A stretch of DNA of 64,000 nucleotides from NCBI RefSeq assembly GCF_018199995.1, contig NZ_CP073578.1:1054001-1118000 (forward strand). The letters are read 5' to 3'. The translations under genes were made by a program, and so were the position numbers. The DNA comes from Photobacterium sp. GJ3 (lineage in GTDB: Bacteria; Pseudomonadota; Gammaproteobacteria; Enterobacterales; Vibrionaceae). The notes under the pieces are model-generated. The model searched no databases. It was not told the DNA's origin and saw nothing but the letters and a program-made list of their open reading frames with translations. This document shows positions 1 to 10,587 of this stretch, piece after piece; positions within the stretch are counted from its first letter, which is position 1, and every line of letters begins with the position of its first letter.

Positions 1-237
1 TGCCTGACGGGATTCATTCCAAATCTCGACAATCGCATTCGCATAGTTTTCGAGTTCTTCGGGCGTACTGAAAGGTGAGGTTTCCTCGCCACCCCAAAGG
101 TAAGCCAGCCATTCAGCCGGATCCAGCAGATGAGGCGCAGCCGCCATTGCGGTGACAAAGCCTCGGGTTTGGTATTCAGACAGTAAGTGCTCACTCAGCT
201 CTGTGTTTTGCAGGATTGCTGAAAGTTGTGCAGACAT
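1..237 (-). CDS. UPF0149/YecA-YgfB family protein, C-terminus beyond window
   Basis: The minus strand reads from an ATG at 235-237 to the window edge without a stop, giving the first 79 residues. The segment RGFVTAMAAAPHLLDP followed by EWLAYLWGG resembles the start of UPF0149 (YecA/YgfB) proteins, small helical proteins of poorly known function that often carry a C-terminal metal-binding SEC-C motif; that end would lie outside the window. The family call rests on remembered family appearance only. The gene diverges from the tRNA-Ser gene, with about 245 bp between them. Confidence 0.55.
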   Translation of the reverse strand, partial: MSAQLSAILQNTELSEHLLSEYQTRGFVTAMAAAPHLLDPAEWLAYLWGGEETSPFSTPEELENYANAIVEIWNESRQA

Positions 238-417
238 GTTGAGTTCTCTTCGCAATTGGGCAGACATTCCATCATGATGCCTGACTTTGAATGGCCCGTA
301 TTGTAGCAGGCAGAGCGGACAGACACAGTATTGAAGCGTTGAAAGGCATGAAAAAGGGGAGGTCGGGCTGGATTTGATTGAAAAATATTCACTTGATTTG
401 TTTTGTGGGATATTCGG

Positions 418-446
418 TTGACCCACAAGATACAGATCACTATAGT
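418..446 (+). promoter_or_regulatory. Sigma-70 promoter of first tRNA-Ser(GGA)
   Basis: TTGACC (418-423) and TATAGT (441-446) are separated by exactly 17 bp, and the tRNA begins 36 bp further on. The discriminator after the -10 box is GC-rich (CGCTCCGTCGC), typical of stable-RNA promoters under stringent control. Confidence 0.75.
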
Positions 447-482
447 AACGCTCCGTCGCTGGCCAACAGTGATCAACAATTT

Positions 483-570
483 GGTGAGGTGTCCGAGTGG
501 CTGAAGGAGCACGCCTGGAAAGTGTGTATACGGCAACGTATCGAGGGTTCGAATCCCTCCCTCACCGCCA
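483..570 (+). tRNA. tRNA-Ser(GGA), copy 1
   Basis: An 88-nt class II tRNA. The acceptor strand GGTGAGG pairs with CCTCACC, followed by discriminator G and an encoded CCA. The anticodon loop CTGGAAA gives anticodon GGA, the long variable arm is typical of serine tRNAs, and the T-arm GGTTCGAATCC is canonical. It is identical over its full length to the copy at 7851-7938. Confidence 0.97.
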
Positions 571-577
571 TCTTCTG

Positions 578-603
578 AAAAGACGTCTAAGGACGTCTTT
601 TTT
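578..603 (+). terminator. Rho-independent terminator after tRNA-Ser
   Basis: A 10-bp perfect stem AAAAGACGTC/GACGTCTTTT with loop TAAG, ending in a run of six T. It lies 7 bp after the tRNA CCA end. Confidence 0.9.
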
Positions 604-3169
<2,566 letters not shown>

Positions 3170-3194
3170 GGGTACAGTCAGACCTTATCAGATG

Positions 3195-3218
3195 AAGGGA
3201 GCCTCAGGCTCCCTTTTT
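3195..3218 (+). terminator. Rho-independent terminator of the protease gene
   Basis: Stem AAGGGAGCC/GGCTCCCTT (9 bp) with loop TCA and a T run, 25 bp after the protease stop. Confidence 0.9.
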
Positions 3219-3819
3219 GTATTGCGCTGAGTGTGAATTAGATGTTACTCAATTTCATGGTTTATGTTTTTTTATTTCTGATGTGACTTGGAAGCTGCAC
3301 GATTGCTTTCGTGTGTTTCAGGTCAGTTTCACTGGCATTGCTTAAGATTGGCTAAGAAAAAGCATCATTCTTTAGAGATTCCATTCATGAACCGGGCATG
3401 TGATTCCATTTTTGGTTGTTATTGAATCTTTAAGTTATTTATTTTCAATGAATTAGCGTCTGTTCTGATTTATTGATTCGATTTCATCGCGTATTGGTTC
3501 ACTTGTCCGGCAGCGTGTAGAAATACGGTGTAAACCTTCCCGAACACTTCGGATCTCAACGGGTTTGTTGTCTGGTTTCAGTCTGTCTAAATCCCTGATT
3601 TCTTCTTTCTAGCACGTCACTGGTGCGTATGTAGCGGAAAATGCGGCTTTCATCACGCGATTAAGTTGTAAATTAACTACATATGGAAGAATATGGTGAG
3701 AAATTTTACGATAAAGCTGTTTTAATACGTCATATGACTGGGTTGATTGCTTTTATTTAGAGATATAGCCCGTTAATTTATTTTTTATCAGGCTTTATTT
3801 CTGTTTGGTCGGGGTGGCA
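3219..3819. other. 600-bp intergenic region upstream of alaE
   Basis: No open frame of interest, RNA gene or clear repeat is visible between the protease terminator and alaE. It presumably contains the alaE promoter, which in E. coli is Lrp-controlled. I see no diagnostic site. Confidence 0.45.
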
Positions 3820-4263
3820 GTGAAAGAACAATTTAATATGCGTCATGCTGCGGCAGACACATTCGCGATGGTCGTTTTTTGCTTTATCACAGGCATGATG
3901 ATTGAAGTTTTTGTGTCTGGTATGACGTTACAGCAATCGTTAGCTTCTCGAACCCTGTCGATCCCGGTGAATATTGCGATTGCCTGGCCCTACGGGGTTT
4001 TCCGTGACTGGATGATTCGTCAGGGGACCCGATTGAGTCCGCAAGGCTGGATGAAGTTTGCTTCAGATATGCTGGCTTATGTGCTGTTCCAGTCACCCGT
4101 TTATGCCGCAATTTTGTGGGTTGTGGGGGCTGATGCTGATCAGATCATGACTGCTGTTGCCAGTAATGCCGTTGTGAGTGGGATCCTCGGAGGGGTCTAC
4201 GGTCAGTTTCTTGAAGCATGTCGCCGTATGTTTAAAGTGCCGGGTTATTACCAGCAAGCCTGA
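3820..4263 (+). CDS. alaE: L-alanine exporter AlaE
   Basis: A 147-residue inner-membrane protein with about four hydrophobic segments. It matches E. coli AlaE along its length as I recall it, with shared stretches [12 protein letters not shown], IPVNIxIAWPYG, ADxLAYVxFQSPVYxAIL and VVGAD. AlaE exports L-alanine and prevents toxic intracellular accumulation. The frame is open upstream to a TTG at 3805. I chose the GTG at 3820 because it follows GGGGTGG at a suitable distance and gives a length close to the E. coli protein (149 aa). It converges with mscM and shares the hairpin between them. Confidence 0.9.
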   Translation: MKEQFNMRHAAADTFAMVVFCFITGMMIEVFVSGMTLQQSLASRTLSIPVNIAIAWPYGVFRDWMIRQGTRLSPQGWMKFASDMLAYVLFQSPVYAAILWVVGADADQIMTAVASNAVVSGILGGVYGQFLEACRRMFKVPGYYQQA

Positions 4264-4284
4264 TTCATCTCTGTGACTCAATGT

Positions 4285-4313
4285 AAAAAGCAGCCACTGA
4301 CTGGCTGCTTTTT
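4285..4313 (+). terminator. Bidirectional terminator between alaE and mscM
   Basis: A long stem AAAAAGCAGCCA/TGGCTGCTTTTT with a short loop, and T runs on both strands, sits between the stops of the convergent genes. Confidence 0.88.
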
Positions 4314-4333
4314 GTTTTTCATCTCCCAACGGC

Positions 4334-7300
4334 TTAGCGACTCAACGGATGCCGTTGTTGCTTTTTGATGGCGACCTCGAGTTGCGGATGAGCAATTGAA
4401 ATATCATGACGCAGGAATTTGCGTTTGATTCGGCTGTGCAGATCGTGTGTCAGGCTGAGCCGGTGCCCCGTTTCTGCAGCGTAGGCGCGTACTTCAAAGT
4501 TCTGTGCATCGGCGGTGATACTGAGGAAGAAAACCTCGGGCGCCGGGTTGTCCAGAACCAGCTCACATTCTTCTGCGGCATCAAACAGCAGTTGGGTGAC
4601 CAGATCTGTGTCGGCGAGGTATTTGACACTGATGGAAATAGTGACCCGGGTGATTGAATCAGACAGTGACCAGTTGACGAACTGTTCTGTGACAAAGGCT
4701 TTGTTCGGCACAATTACTTCTTTTCTGTCCCAGTCGACAATCGTCGTGGCACGCGTGTTGATTTTGGCAACAACGCCGGTCAGATCGCGAATGGTCACCG
4801 TATCCCCGATACGAATGGGTTTCTCGAAGAGAATAATCAGGCCGGAAATGAAATTGGCAAAAATTTCCTGCAAACCAAATCCAAGACCCACACCCAAGGC
4901 CGCAATCAGCCACTGCATTTTCGACCAGTCAAATCCAATCAAAGCCGAGCCGATGATGATGCCAAAGAAAATGGCCAGATAACGGGTCAGCGAGGTAATC
5001 GCGTAGCCTGTCCCCGGACTCAGACTGATATGCTGCAATACCAACAACTCCATGGCACCCGGCAGATCTCGCGCCAGAATGGCGGTTAACCATAAGGCCA
5101 GCAATGCCAGCAGCACACTTTTCAGGGTGATATGACTGAGTTGCTCAATGCCATCAATGTTCGCATTGACATCCCATAAGGTAATATCCTCCAGAAAGCT
5201 GGTGGCCTGATATAAGTCTGAAGAGAGCAGGGCCAGCAGCGAAAGAAAGATCAGCAATAACAGGGATCGCAGCAGGCGCAGAGATTGCGCACTGATGATA
5301 TCCAGATCGACTTCGGGTTCTTCGATGTCAATGTGCAGCTCATGACTGGCAGGCTCTTCTTTTTCTTCCAGTAATTCTGCTTTCCGCTGTGCCAGAATTT
5401 CCTGCCGTTTGGCTTTCGCCCGTTCAAAGGCGAGCCGCCGCCGCTGAATCAGCATTAATCGTTTGATCAGGTAATAGATCAGGAGCGTAAATACGCCAAG
5501 GACGGCTGCATATTCAAGTTTGGACATCAGCTTCTGAGCCGAACCGAGGTAACCCTGGAGCGCAAAATAGTTCAGCACTTGTGGCAGCAAAATCAGCAGC
5601 CACCAGAAGAGATGATGACCAATGTGCAACTGGCCTTGCGGCAAATCGCGATAGGTCATGGGAATCCGTTCATTGGCCATGCGCCAGAGAAAGAAACTGA
5701 CGGCAAGGTTACTGATCAGAAATGCTAAACGACCCAGAGTCGCATTGACTTCGGAGTCATTGTAATCAATGGCGAAATTCTGAATGACCATCATCGGCAA
5801 GTACAGCCAGATCAGTCGCCGGTAATGACCAAAACACCGGGCCACCAGCGAAGGCTGCCAGTCGAAATGTTTAATGAGCAGACCATCCGGGCGGACCAGT
5901 TCACGCATAAAGCAGAACATAACCAGCGGCCAGGGCAGGGCTAGCGCCTGGCCAAGATGATGAATAAAGGGGAGTTGCCATAATGCAGTCAGCAACGCAC
6001 CCACGACTGCAACAGTCAGAGGAACCGGCCATGCAAACAGCCCTGAGATAACCACGTTGATAGTGCTGAAACTGAATCTGTCTCGGGTGACTTTGCCGAT
6101 CGATTGGCTGGTTTCACTCAGATATTTTTTCCAGCGTTTCCGGCACCAGCTTAAAGCCAGAATCAGCAGGCTGATAATGATCAGACAGAACCCAAGCAGG
6201 ATTGGATCGGCAACAAAAGGAACTTTCAGCAGTCCGACCCAATGGGACGGCGAGAAAAACCATTGCAGTTTTTCCAATGTGTTTTCAACTAGTTTCAGGC
6301 TGAAGGCATTGGTATCCGGTGCCCAGAACAAAAGCCGGGCTGCATTATTTTTGAGCTGTTCCAGAGAGGTATTGAGTTTATCGAAAGCGACTTTTAACGT
6401 CGCCTGCTGATAAATCAGAATGTCGCTGCTATCAATCAGCTTTTCAAGCAGGGAGAGGTTGTTTTCAATCAGTTCTCCCTGCTGCGTTTTCTGCTCATCA
6501 GAGAGGTTCTTTGTCGGGGGAGAATCGGCAATATCCGAGAGATCTTCATATCGCTGCTGGTATTCGTATTTCCGAACCTGATTTTGAGCAATCTGATTGT
6601 CCAGTCCGCCCATGTTTGGCGGGCTGGGCAGCCGGCTCAGGCGGGTTCGCATGTTTTCACTGAAAGCCGGGCTGAGCGAAAGCCATTCAGCCATGTTGCT
6701 CAGATCTTCGGAGGTTTTGGCGACCTGCTCTAACTGATGATCCGTTGTTTCCTGTTGCTCCTGGACTTGATCGAGCTGGTCTGAAAGCGATGAAAGCACA
6801 TTGGCATATCGTCGGTTCTCTTCGCTTAGTTGCTTCAGTTCCGGGGGTAAGTCTTCCAGTTCCTGAACCAGTGCATCCGTATCTTGTGCGGTTTGCTCGG
6901 CTTCTGTTCTGAGCAGCCGGTTCAGCATCAGCTGGAGATTATTCCGGTAAGCCTGCCGGGCTTCAATCTCGGCATTCACCAACTGAAGCTTTTGTTTGGT
7001 TAAGGTTCGGCGGTTATCTGCAGCAAGCAGTTCCGTTTCCAGCGCTGAAAGCTGATTATTGTAGAAAGCAAATTCAATGTTGTGGACCAGAAGCAGTTGC
7101 GTATCCCGGTCCCGTTCGGCTTGTTTCTGAGCTTTTTCAGCATCACCAATCTGCTGGTGAAGTTGTTCGGCTCGCTTTGGAAACGCGTCGATGTCGCGTT
7201 CAATATCTTCCAGTTCGTTGCGAAAGTTATGACGGCGCAGTTCCAGTTGTTCGAGCTTGTTGTCTTGATCTGCAATTTCAAGCGTCAGCTGATCTTGCCC

Positions 7301-7651
7301 CCATTGACTGAAATCGGGAAAAGTCGATGCATTAAAATCTTTGAGTTGCGCTTTCAGAGATTGCGTTTCTTCGCCGAAGTTATCCAGCAACTGGCGGCTC
7401 TCTTCAACCTGTTTCTGATAACTTTTGGCTTTTTCTAATTGATCCTGCGCCTGCAGCAGGCGTTCCAGCAACTTTTCATTCTCTGAAGTCGATTCCTGAC
7501 TCTCTGTCAGTTCGATTTGTTTGTCCAGCGCTTGGCTGTACTGTACCAGTGGATCGCTGACCGGGGTGTCGGCTGCCTCTTCGCTTGCAACCGCAGAGCA
7601 GAGCGAGAAAAGTAACAGCAAAATAGAGAACGGTTCTAATAATTTGCGCAT
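4334..7651 (-). CDS. mscM: MscS-family mechanosensitive channel MscM (YjeP-like)
   Basis: An 1105-residue giant mechanosensitive channel of the MscK/MscM subgroup. A signal peptide (about 1-24) leads into a long, coiled-coil-rich periplasmic domain (to about 470), then about ten membrane segments, and the MscS core near residues 880-1000 with GVGLGFGLQEIFANFISG lining the pore. The beta domain (KPIRIGDTVTIRDLTG) and C-terminal domain follow. MLIQRRRLAF, EVDLDxISAQSLRL and LSPGTGYAIT agree closely with E. coli YjeP/MscM (1107 aa) as I recall it, better than with MscK. Such channels release solutes on hypo-osmotic shock, a fitting partner for ectoine accumulation elsewhere in the window. E. coli yjeP usually follows psd; here psd is not adjacent. 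Confidence 0.88.
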   Translation of the reverse strand: MRKLLEPFSILLLLFSLCSAVASEEAADTPVSDPLVQYSQALDKQIELTESQESTSENEKLLERLLQAQDQLEKAKSYQKQVEESRQLLDNFGEETQSLKAQLKDFNASTFPDFSQWGQDQLTLEIADQDNKLEQLELRRHNFRNELEDIERDIDAFPKRAEQLHQQIGDAEKAQKQAERDRDTQLLLVHNIEFAFYNNQLSALETELLAADNRRTLTKQKLQLVNAEIEARQAYRNNLQLMLNRLLRTEAEQTAQDTDALVQELEDLPPELKQLSEENRRYANVLSSLSDQLDQVQEQQETTDHQLEQVAKTSEDLSNMAEWLSLSPAFSENMRTRLSRLPSPPNMGGLDNQIAQNQVRKYEYQQRYEDLSDIADSPPTKNLSDEQKTQQGELIENNLSLLEKLIDSSDILIYQQATLKVAFDKLNTSLEQLKNNAARLLFWAPDTNAFSLKLVENTLEKLQWFFSPSHWVGLLKVPFVADPILLGFCLIIISLLILALSWCRKRWKKYLSETSQSIGKVTRDRFSFSTINVVISGLFAWPVPLTVAVVGALLTALWQLPFIHHLGQALALPWPLVMFCFMRELVRPDGLLIKHFDWQPSLVARCFGHYRRLIWLYLPMMVIQNFAIDYNDSEVNATLGRLAFLISNLAVSFFLWRMANERIPMTYRDLPQGQLHIGHHLFWWLLILLPQVLNYFALQGYLGSAQKLMSKLEYAAVLGVFTLLIYYLIKRLMLIQRRRLAFERAKAKRQEILAQRKAELLEEKEEPASHELHIDIEEPEVDLDIISAQSLRLLRSLLLLIFLSLLALLSSDLYQATSFLEDITLWDVNANIDGIEQLSHITLKSVLLALLALWLTAILARDLPGAMELLVLQHISLSPGTGYAITSLTRYLAIFFGIIIGSALIGFDWSKMQWLIAALGVGLGFGLQEIFANFISGLIILFEKPIRIGDTVTIRDLTGVVAKINTRATTIVDWDRKEVIVPNKAFVTEQFVNWSLSDSITRVTISISVKYLADTDLVTQLLFDAAEECELVLDNPAPEVFFLSITADAQNFEVRAYAAETGHRLSLTHDLHSRIKRKFLRHDISIAHPQLEVAIKKQQRHPLSR

Positions 7652-7784
7652 ACTGAAACGACATGAAAGTAAAAGCGATATCTTACAAGTGTAGAAATAT
7701 CCCCGTGTCAGGCCTAAGAAAAAAGCGATTTGATCTTTTCATCATCGTTTAAGCCAAGAAAGTGCAACTTCTTCAGAAAATTCC

Positions 7785-7813
7785 TTGACCCTCAAGGCTC
7801 CAGCCAGTACATT
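7785..7813 (+). promoter_or_regulatory. Sigma-70 promoter of the tRNA-Ser pair
   Basis: TTGACC (7785-7790) and TACATT (7808-7813) with a 17-bp spacer, followed by a GC-rich discriminator, 37 bp before the first tRNA. The arrangement matches the promoter of tRNA-Ser copy 1. Confidence 0.7.
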
Positions 7814-7850
7814 AGCCGCCGTTGCCGAGACAGAGCGCAACAAACAATTT

Positions 7851-7938
7851 GGTGAGGTGTCCGAGTGGCTGAAGGAGCACGCCTGGAAAGTGTGTATACG
7901 GCAACGTATCGAGGGTTCGAATCCCTCCCTCACCGCCA
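7851..7938 (+). tRNA. tRNA-Ser(GGA), copy 2
   Basis: An 88-nt tRNA identical to 483-570, with anticodon GGA in loop CTGGAAA and an encoded CCA. Only six bases separate it from the following tRNA-Ser(TGA), so the two are surely co-transcribed. Confidence 0.97.
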
Positions 7939-7944
7939 CATTTC

Positions 7945-8035
7945 GGAGAGATGGCTGAGTGGTTGAAAGCACCGGTCTTGAAAACCGGCATACGTTAATA
8001 GCGTATCTAGGGTTCAAATCCCTATCTCTCCGCCA
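7945..8035 (+). tRNA. tRNA-Ser(TGA)
   Basis: A 91-nt class II tRNA. Acceptor GGAGAGA pairs with TCTCTCC, then G and an encoded CCA. The anticodon stem CCGGT/ACCGG encloses CTTGAAA, giving anticodon TGA. Its last 19 nt (8017-8035) are the first of three tandem copies downstream. Confidence 0.97.
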
Positions 8036-8044
8036 CATTTTAAG

Positions 8045-8073
8045 AAACCGCTGAAGTCTCGGCGGTTTTTTTT
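8045..8073 (+). terminator. Terminator in repeat unit 1, after tRNA-Ser(TGA)
   Basis: Stem AAACCGC/GCGGTTT followed by eight T. It is the first of three successive terminators behind the tRNA pair. Confidence 0.85.
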
Positions 8074-8094
8074 CATCTGAACTTTGGCAAAATC

Positions 8095-8204
8095 GAGATA
8101 GGGTGCAGAACCCTAGCGTGGGTTCAGCCGAGCGGAGCGAGACCACGTTGCCTTCAGGCAACGCCCGTAGGGGCGCGAGCTTGCGAGCGATAAATCCCTA
8201 TCTC
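8095..8204 (+). ncRNA. Candidate structured RNA in repeat 1 (rtT-like position)
   Basis: GAGATAGGG (8095-8103) pairs with CCCTATCTC (8196-8204), the latter supplied by the duplicated tRNA 3' end. Inside are three small hairpins: GAACCC/GGGTTC, CGTTGCC/GGCAACG and CGCCC/GGGCG. A transcript reading through the first terminator could release this as a closed, multi-branched RNA. I see the pairing; expression is inferred. Confidence 0.4.
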
Positions 8205-8220
8205 TCCGCCACATTTTAAG

Positions 8221-8249
8221 AAACCGCTGAAGTCTCGGCGGTTTTTTTT
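8221..8249 (+). terminator. Terminator in repeat unit 2
   Basis: The same stem AAACCGC/GCGGTTT and T run as in unit 1, exactly 176 bp further on. Confidence 0.8.
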
Positions 8250-8270
8250 CATCTGAACTTTGGCACAATC

Positions 8271-8380
8271 GAGATAGGGTGCAGAACCCTAGCGTGGGTT
8301 CAGCCGAGCGGAGCGAGACCACGTTGCCTTCAGGCAACGCCCGTAGGGGCGCGAGCTTGCGAGCGATAAATCCCTATCTC
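8271..8380 (+). ncRNA. Candidate structured RNA in repeat 2
   Basis: A copy of the 8095-8204 block, with GAGATAGGG (8271-8279) pairing with CCCTATCTC (8372-8380) and the same three internal hairpins. A third opening GAGATAGGG at 8459-8467 has no closing partner because unit 3 is truncated. Confidence 0.38.
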
Positions 8381-8396
8381 TCCGCCACATTTTAAG

Positions 8397-8425
8397 AAAC
8401 CGCTGAACTCTCAGCGGTTTTTTTT
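8397..8425 (+). terminator. Terminator in repeat unit 3
   Basis: Stem AAACCGCTGA/TCAGCGGTTT (10 bp) and eight T. The base changes relative to units 1-2 lengthen the stem, suggesting the hairpin is retained by selection. Confidence 0.85.
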
Positions 8426-8545
8426 CGTCTGGATTTTCGTAAGAACTTTGGCACAATCGAGATAGGGTGCGGAACCCTAGTGTGGGTTCAGCCGAGCGGA
8501 GCGAGACCACGTTGCCTTTAGGCGTACGAGCTTGCGAGCGGTAGG

Positions 8546-9281
8546 TCCTCCTCAATCGTCACCTGGCTCCATCATATTTATAAGTATCGGCTAAGCCCTA
8601 ATGCTGAACAGTTCACTGATCCTTTGAGTGAGTCAGAATCAGCATTCATTCACTGATTTCCGATTTTTATGTCTGTTAACTCTTGCCTGGGTGATTCCGT
8701 CGAAGAGTCATCTGTCGATGTTTCTCAACTCACGACTTCGCTGAACACATCCCTTCAGAATGTGTAACCACTGTTGCATCCCTGCCATGTTGACATTGTT
8801 GGATTAAGGTTTTTATGGCCCAGATTTTTTCGTGAGAGCCCTGGTTTCATCTCTGTTATCGATGCTGGCAGGAGGCGACATAGCATACGCTCTTCTACAG
8901 TTATCTTGCTGATTTTAAATAAAAACACCCATGAAATGCTAATTTTTGGAAGCACTATTTAACATTGTGATCACAATAAATCAACTGCTTAGATCTTTTA
9001 CTAACAATTTATACTAAAAAAACATTAAATAGATCGCATGATTAAAATAGTGGCAGTGCTATCAGTTGCATCTTTGTGTTTTATGTTTAACCTGTCATCA
9101 ACTCAGCCATTTCATTGAATGAAAGTGATATCAACGGTTGAACTTTGGGTGAAGAAAACGCGCAACCAGCTGTTACGATTGGTTTTCTGGCCTCGTTGAT
9201 GCTGGACGTGTTGTTCATAAACCCTTTGGAGCTACAGGCGACAGTACGCATTTTTTAATCGGTACACCTTTGGGGTTAGGT
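8546..9281. other. Intergenic region between the tRNA repeats and the biosynthetic cluster
   Basis: About 735 bp without a convincing gene. It holds the palindrome at 8964-8977 and a TATACT -10-like box (9010-9015) with no good -35, a plausible pattern for an activated promoter. From 9039 a 26-codon frame begins with a signal-peptide-like stretch (MIKIVAVLSVASLCFMF) and stops. Other frames up to 9281 look weakly coding, so this may be the remains of a small gene lost at the island boundary. Confidence 0.4.
8964..8977. promoter_or_regulatory. Perfect 14-bp palindrome, candidate operator of the cluster
   Basis: ATTGTGATCACAAT is a perfect inverted repeat about 300 bp before the exporter gene and 33 bp upstream of a TATACT box. 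It has no central spacer, so it is not a CRP site (TGTGA-N6-TCACA). The binding protein is unknown. Confidence 0.35.
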
Positions 9282-10481
9282 ATGAGTAAAGCGTCAGGTA
9301 AAATGGATATCGTTCCATTTCTTTTATTGCTGTCATTATTGGCAGGTTGTATAGAAATAGATATGTCAATTCCGAGCTTTCCGGATATAGCTAAAGAATT
9401 CAACGCAGAAATTGGTTTAATACAGTTAACCATTGCGTTGAATTTTGTCGGGTTTGTGGTAGGTGCATTGATTTACGGGCCACTTTCTGAGAGCTACGGG
9501 CGCAGAAAAGTGATTCTGTTTGGTTCAATGATGATGCTATTGGGCGCGATTGGGTGTGTTTTTTCGACAAGCATTGAATTTCTGCTTTTCTCAAGGCTTA
9601 TTCAGGGGATTGGTGCTTGTGCTCCAGTTGTCGTTGTTTTTGCAATTATTTCGGATAAATACGAAGGCGCAAAAATGTATGGCCTGTTTGGCCTTGTGAA
9701 TGCATTTATGTCGATTGTGATGTCTTTAGCGCCGTTGGCTGGGGGCTGGGTTAACTATCACTTAGGTTGGCGAGGAAATTATGCTGTTGTTGCGATCATC
9801 ACATTGATCTCATTCATCGCGTTAATGCTGTTTTTACCAGAGACGAAAAAAGATAAAGTCACTGTTAACTTGAAATTCTTAACCGACAGTTATCGTAAAC
9901 TCGTCACAAGTTCAACTTTCTTGACTGCCTCTCTTGTTCCTTCTTTGCTGTTTTCAGCCTATATGGTATTTATTGCATCCTCAGCATTTTTGTATCGAGA
10001 AACGTTTGAGCTTTCATTATTTCAGTTTGTGATTCATTTCTTCATTGTTGTGGCATCATTTTCTGTCACCAGTTTACTTTCCACTAGGGTAACGACTTTG
10101 ATTGGCGGTGCAGACAAAGCTGAGAAAGTCGGTATATTCATGGTGATCGCCAGCCTCTGTTTGCTTGTTATCTTTGGGGATGACGCAATACTGGTGACAA
10201 CACTGATGAGTATTTTCTGTATTGGTTTTGCATTGTTGTATCCCATTGTATTTGGTCGTTCAATGAGTGTTTTTCCTGAAATGTTTGGTATTGCATCTGC
10301 ATTTAATATGAGTTCAAGATCATTGCTTGTCGTTGGATCAACCACATTAAGTAGTTATTTATACACGGGAGATCCTCTAGAGATGGCATATATCATGTTG
10401 AGTGTTTCTTCAATTGCATTAGTGTTGACGATTATTTTTTACCTCCGAAAAGATAAGCAAACCTTCGCAGATTCATATTAA
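9282..10481 (+). CDS. MFS exporter, Bcr/CflA-type, likely self-resistance pump of the cluster
   Basis: A 399-residue inner-membrane transporter with about 12 hydrophobic segments. The MFS motif A loop is visible as GPLSESYGRRKV after segment 2, and the CIEIDMSIPSFPDIAKEF start is typical of the drug:H+ antiporter-1 (Bcr/CflA) group. I chose the ATG at 9282; a TTG at 9270 and an ATG at 9303 are alternatives. By position it corresponds to the efflux gene at the head of the Serratia althiomycin cluster, where that pump confers self-resistance (from memory). A hairpin terminator directly follows, so exporter and biosynthetic genes may be transcribed separately. Confidence 0.88.
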   Translation: MSKASGKMDIVPFLLLLSLLAGCIEIDMSIPSFPDIAKEFNAEIGLIQLTIALNFVGFVVGALIYGPLSESYGRRKVILFGSMMMLLGAIGCVFSTSIEFLLFSRLIQGIGACAPVVVVFAIISDKYEGAKMYGLFGLVNAFMSIVMSLAPLAGGWVNYHLGWRGNYAVVAIITLISFIALMLFLPETKKDKVTVNLKFLTDSYRKLVTSSTFLTASLVPSLLFSAYMVFIASSAFLYRETFELSLFQFVIHFFIVVASFSVTSLLSTRVTTLIGGADKAEKVGIFMVIASLCLLVIFGDDAILVTTLMSIFCIGFALLYPIVFGRSMSVFPEMFGIASAFNMSSRSLLVVGSTTLSSYLYTGDPLEMAYIMLSVSSIALVLTIIFYLRKDKQTFADSY

Positions 10482-10487
10482 GATAAA

Positions 10488-10536
10488 ATACCCGTCATTG
10501 AATATTCACTGAATTTTCATTGATGGGTATATTTTT
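10488..10536 (+). terminator. Probable terminator after the exporter gene
   Basis: ATACCCGTCA (10488-10497) pairs with TGATGGGTAT (10521-10530), ten pairs with one G-T wobble, followed by five T. The 23-nt loop is long, so this is a moderate-strength candidate. Confidence 0.6.
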
Positions 10537-10566
10537 GAACCAAGTAAACAAATATACTTTTAATCA

Positions 10567-10587
10567 ATAGGTCGAACTGTAACCTAT
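10567..10587. promoter_or_regulatory. Inverted repeat upstream of the biosynthetic operon
   Basis: ATAGGT-N9-ACCTAT lies 51 bp before the start of the N-oxygenase gene, in the likely promoter region of the operon. It could be an operator. There is no independent support, and no regulator gene is present in the cluster. Confidence 0.3.

Larger units (their letters stand above)
8017..8545 (+). repeat. Three 176-bp tandem repeats seeded by the tRNA-Ser 3' end
   Basis: Units begin at 8017, 8193 and 8369, an exact 176-bp period. Each starts with the 19 nt that end tRNA-Ser(TGA), including CCA, then a terminator hairpin, a spacer, and a GC-rich structured block beginning GAGATAGGG. Units 1 and 2 are almost identical. 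Unit 3 has about 11 extra bases after its terminator, several substitutions and a degenerate end near 8545. The design parallels the E. coli tyrT locus, where about 178-bp repeats carry the last 19 bp of tRNA-Tyr and yield rtT RNA. Confidence 0.92.

Noticed and set aside
7742..8555. Repeated minus-strand frames across the tRNA-Ser genes and tandem repeats
   Set aside because: They are translations of antisense tRNA and of the structured repeat, repeated because the DNA repeats. No ribosome-binding sites and no protein-like features.
8964..8977. CRP binding site
   Set aside because: CRP needs TGTGA-N6-TCACA; here the half-sites abut with no spacer.
10535..10558. TTGAAC and TATACT as a promoter for the N-oxygenase operon
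   Set aside because: The spacer is only 12 bp, too short for sigma-70.
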